From an uncultured Tessaracoccus sp. (GTDB lineage Bacteria > Actinomycetota > Actinomycetes > Propionibacteriales > Propionibacteriaceae): a DNA stretch of 59,132 nt. The notes under the pieces are model-generated. The model worked only from the letters and a program-made list of their open reading frames with translations, had not been told where the DNA came from and ran no database searches. The stretch is taken from positions 1-59,132 of the forward strand of contig NZ_CAMYFI010000012.1 in the NCBI RefSeq assembly GCF_947255005.1, in the 5' to 3' direction. How positions within the stretch are numbered: the stretch's first letter is position 1; each line of letters begins with the position of its first letter. This document shows positions 57,049 through 59,132 of the stretch, one piece after another. The translations under genes were made by a program, and so were the position numbers.

Positions 57049-59132
57049 ATGACTACGCGATTACACAAGGGTGTGTTCGCGCTGCTCACCGGCGCAACAC
57101 TCCTGATTGCCCCGGGTGCGACCACTGGACAGGCCCAGGCAGGCCCCGGACATGGGCGCGCTCCGGTGAAGTTCACGGCGAAGGGTCCCGTCGGGTGGGA
57201 TACCTTCCGGCATCTCGACCAGCTGCCATTCATTCCAACCGGGGTCACGAGCAAGCAGTTCTCGAGCTTCGATGAAACCGGAGGGAATTGGCAAGACGGA
57301 TTCGACGGCGCCTTCTCCTGCCTCCGTGCAGAGGCCGACGGCTGCGTCCTCGCCGAGGATGTCGGCGCAGGAGAGATCACGTCGATCTGGTTCACCAGAG
57401 ACTGGGGTGACGTCAGCAAGACCGGCAACATTAAGGTGACGCTCGACGGCAAGGTTGTGCTTGACGCGAAACTGCAGGATGTCGTGGACGGCAAGCTCGG
57501 CGGCGCCTTCCAGCGGCCCTTCGTCGCCGATGCCGACGAATCCTCCGGCGGTGTCGCCATCAAGGTGCCGATGACCTATCGAGAGTCGATGAAGGTCACC
57601 ACCACCAACAACCCGCTCTTCCACCACGTATCGATCCGCGAGTTTGCGGATGCCCAGGGCGTGCCCACCTTCAACCCCGACGATGTTCCTTCCGACGTGC
57701 TCGCCGCAGCCAAACAGTGGGGCCACCAAGATCCCAAGCCTCGTGCGCGGAAGACGAGCACCAACACCACGAAGTTGAGCATCCCCGCAGGTGGCAGCCA
57801 ACGTGTTGCCTCAGCGCGTAAGGCGGGTGTGCTGAACGAGCTGCGATTCCAGCTTCCGCAGGTCAAGACCCCCGACGAGGCTGAGCGCATTAATGATGAC
57901 GGTCGCGCGTTCCGCGGATCCAGCCAGTTCACCGCCAAGATCGACCCTGCCAACAACGGCGTCCGGATCACCCGTCGCCTCGATTCAGGCATCGCGGGGC
58001 AGGTGGCGAAGGTCACCGTCGATGGTAAAGAAATTGGCGCGTGGGAAGAGGTGAAGTCGACGGCAGGGCAGTGGCTTGATCTCTCCATCGAGGTTCCCGC
58101 CGAAATCACCAAGGGCAAGCAATCGGTGACAGTGAAGACCGAATACATCAAGAAGGAGAATGACTTCAACGAATTCCGCTACTGGGTGGACAGCCGAGTA
58201 GGCGACGAATGGAAGCGCACTGACGAGATCGACGTCGGCAACGAGAAATCAGAGAAAGCGCACGGCTACACAATCGTGGGGCAGGTATGGCGTGGGGACA
58301 GAACGTACACCTATCCCGTCGCTACCGACCCCGATGTGCTCGAGGGCAACGCGCTGCTGCGCGACCTCCGACTGCGAGTCACCGCCGACGGGAAGCAGAC
58401 GGTCGACGCTCCGTTCGGCGAGTTCTTCGGTGTCGGACTCAGCCGCGCAGAGGTCCGCTCGCTGCTCTACGCCGTCGATCCCGAGACCACTGGGTGGTTC
58501 TCCAGCTGGTGGCCGATGCCGTACAAGAAGTCACTGGAAGTGGAGTTGGTGAATGAATCCGACGTCGACGTCACCGTCGGCACGGCCACGGCCACGACGG
58601 CTCGTGAGGGCCGCGTCGGAGGACAGCTGTCTGGCGCGAAACCGTCGATCGGCTACTTCCAGGCGCAGTCACGTCGCGGGGATACCGTCGACGGCCAAGA
58701 CTGGCGGGTGATTGACCAAACCGGCTTCGGCAAGGTCGTCGGCGTCAGCCAGACGGTGCGCGGCCAGATGGAGTTCGGTAACACTCGTGAGTACCTCGAA
58801 GGCGACGAGCGCGTGCACGTCGACGGCGCCTACTCACCCGCGTGGCACGGCACCGGCACCGAAGACTTCTACGAGGGTGGCTGGTACTTCCGCGAGGTGG
58901 TGCCCTTCACAACCCCATTCGTCGGAGCGACGGCGATTCAGTTCGGTGTGAATGGATGTAAGCACAAGTGCGACTCCATGGTGCGCACTCTCGTCTCTGA
59001 CGCCATGCCGTTCTCGAACACGATGGCGTTCGGCATCGAACACGGCGGTTCCAACCAAGCGAAGGCCGAGTATGGCGCCACGGCCTTCTGGTACGGGCAC
59101 GAAGGTCGCGTCCGGGCTCGCCTCACGGACGC
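57049..59132 (+). CDS. Secreted DUF2961/GH172-family glycosidase, 3' end outside window
   Basis: An open frame of at least 694 codons to the right edge. ATG at 57049 with GAAAGGAC upstream. The N-terminus has a Sec-type signal peptide: basic start, hydrophobic FALLTGATLLIAPGA, cleavage around AQA-GPG (residue ~31). DUF2961 hallmarks are SSFDETGGN (72-80) and GTGTEDFYEGGWYF (about 601-614), the latter carrying a conserved acidic pair likely in the active site. GH172 members act on alpha-D-fructofuranosides/difructose dianhydrides or D-arabinofuranosides of arabinan. Between these motifs lies a long insert with beta-sandwich-like sequence. It is the extracellular enzyme of the transporter locus. 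Confidence 0.85.
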   Translation, partial: MTTRLHKGVFALLTGATLLIAPGATTGQAQAGPGHGRAPVKFTAKGPVGWDTFRHLDQLPFIPTGVTSKQFSSFDETGGNWQDGFDGAFSCLRAEADGCVLAEDVGAGEITSIWFTRDWGDVSKTGNIKVTLDGKVVLDAKLQDVVDGKLGGAFQRPFVADADESSGGVAIKVPMTYRESMKVTTTNNPLFHHVSIREFADAQGVPTFNPDDVPSDVLAAAKQWGHQDPKPRARKTSTNTTKLSIPAGGSQRVASARKAGVLNELRFQLPQVKTPDEAERINDDGRAFRGSSQFTAKIDPANNGVRITRRLDSGIAGQVAKVTVDGKEIGAWEEVKSTAGQWLDLSIEVPAEITKGKQSVTVKTEYIKKENDFNEFRYWVDSRVGDEWKRTDEIDVGNEKSEKAHGYTIVGQVWRGDRTYTYPVATDPDVLEGNALLRDLRLRVTADGKQTVDAPFGEFFGVGLSRAEVRSLLYAVDPETTGWFSSWWPMPYKKSLEVELVNESDVDVTVGTATATTAREGRVGGQLSGAKPSIGYFQAQSRRGDTVDGQDWRVIDQTGFGKVVGVSQTVRGQMEFGNTREYLEGDERVHVDGAYSPAWHGTGTEDFYEGGWYFREVVPFTTPFVGATAIQFGVNGCKHKCDSMVRTLVSDAMPFSNTMAFGIEHGGSNQAKAEYGATAFWYGHEGRVRARLTD

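Overview
The window reads as chromosomal DNA of a high-GC Actinomycetota, most like Propionibacteriaceae or a near relative. That placement is an inference from the conserved oriC-proximal gene order, the DnaA-box type, the fused MrpAB subunit, an Eis-type acetyltransferase and leaderless genes with TANNNT boxes. I have no similarity search behind it. I found no rRNA, tRNA, CRISPR array or transposase.

Positions 1-7336 are the replication-origin neighbourhood. The left edge holds part of oriC, with DnaA-box-like 9-mers next to dnaA. Divergent from dnaA runs rpmH-rnpA-yidD-yidC-jag-rsmG-parA-parB, with two identical 16-bp parS-type palindromes at parA, then a DUF3817 membrane protein.

Positions 7364-18143 are mostly minus-strand housekeeping genes: a SURF1-like protein, D-Ala-D-Ala ligase, a PLP aminotransferase, a membrane-anchored protein, thioredoxin and its reductase, a TRIC-type channel, an enoyl-CoA hydratase/HIBYL-CoA hydrolase, PTS enzyme I and YaaA. 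Positions 18334-21631 hold a three-gene operon (SDR, PlsC acyltransferase, alkyl-DHAP synthase) that looks like ether-glycerolipid synthesis. Next come pta and a complete six-gene Mrp Na+/H+ antiporter operon in which every junction overlaps by 4 bp.

Positions 30623-42405 are mixed: a methyltransferase, endonuclease IV, a HAD phosphatase, a long-chain acyl-CoA synthetase, a rhodanese, a ParE-type toxin-antitoxin pair sitting exactly between two 78-bp direct repeats, Eis, the rpsF-ssb-rpsR-rplI operon interrupted by a REP-like cluster, a Fic protein, an alpha/beta hydrolase and DUF808.

From about 42.4 kb to the right edge lies an accessory carbohydrate locus. It starts with a roughly 0.5-kb segmental duplication flanking a hydroxypyruvate-isomerase-like gene. 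Then follow two Gfo/Idh/MocA dehydrogenases, a LacI regulator, an IolE-like TIM-barrel protein, two complete ribose-type ABC transporters (the second permease has an in-frame amber codon near its start) and a secreted DUF2961/GH172 glycosidase cut by the window end. The layout fits extracellular release of a furanosidic sugar, import by two transporters, and oxidation/elimination or isomerisation inside the cell. This is the best candidate here for an undescribed catabolic system.

Two genome-wide habits are visible. Many first-in-operon genes lack a Shine-Dalgarno sequence and have a TANNNT box 6-8 nt before the start codon (leaderless transcripts). Many 3' gene ends carry long perfect inverted repeats, some of which recur as families at unrelated loci.
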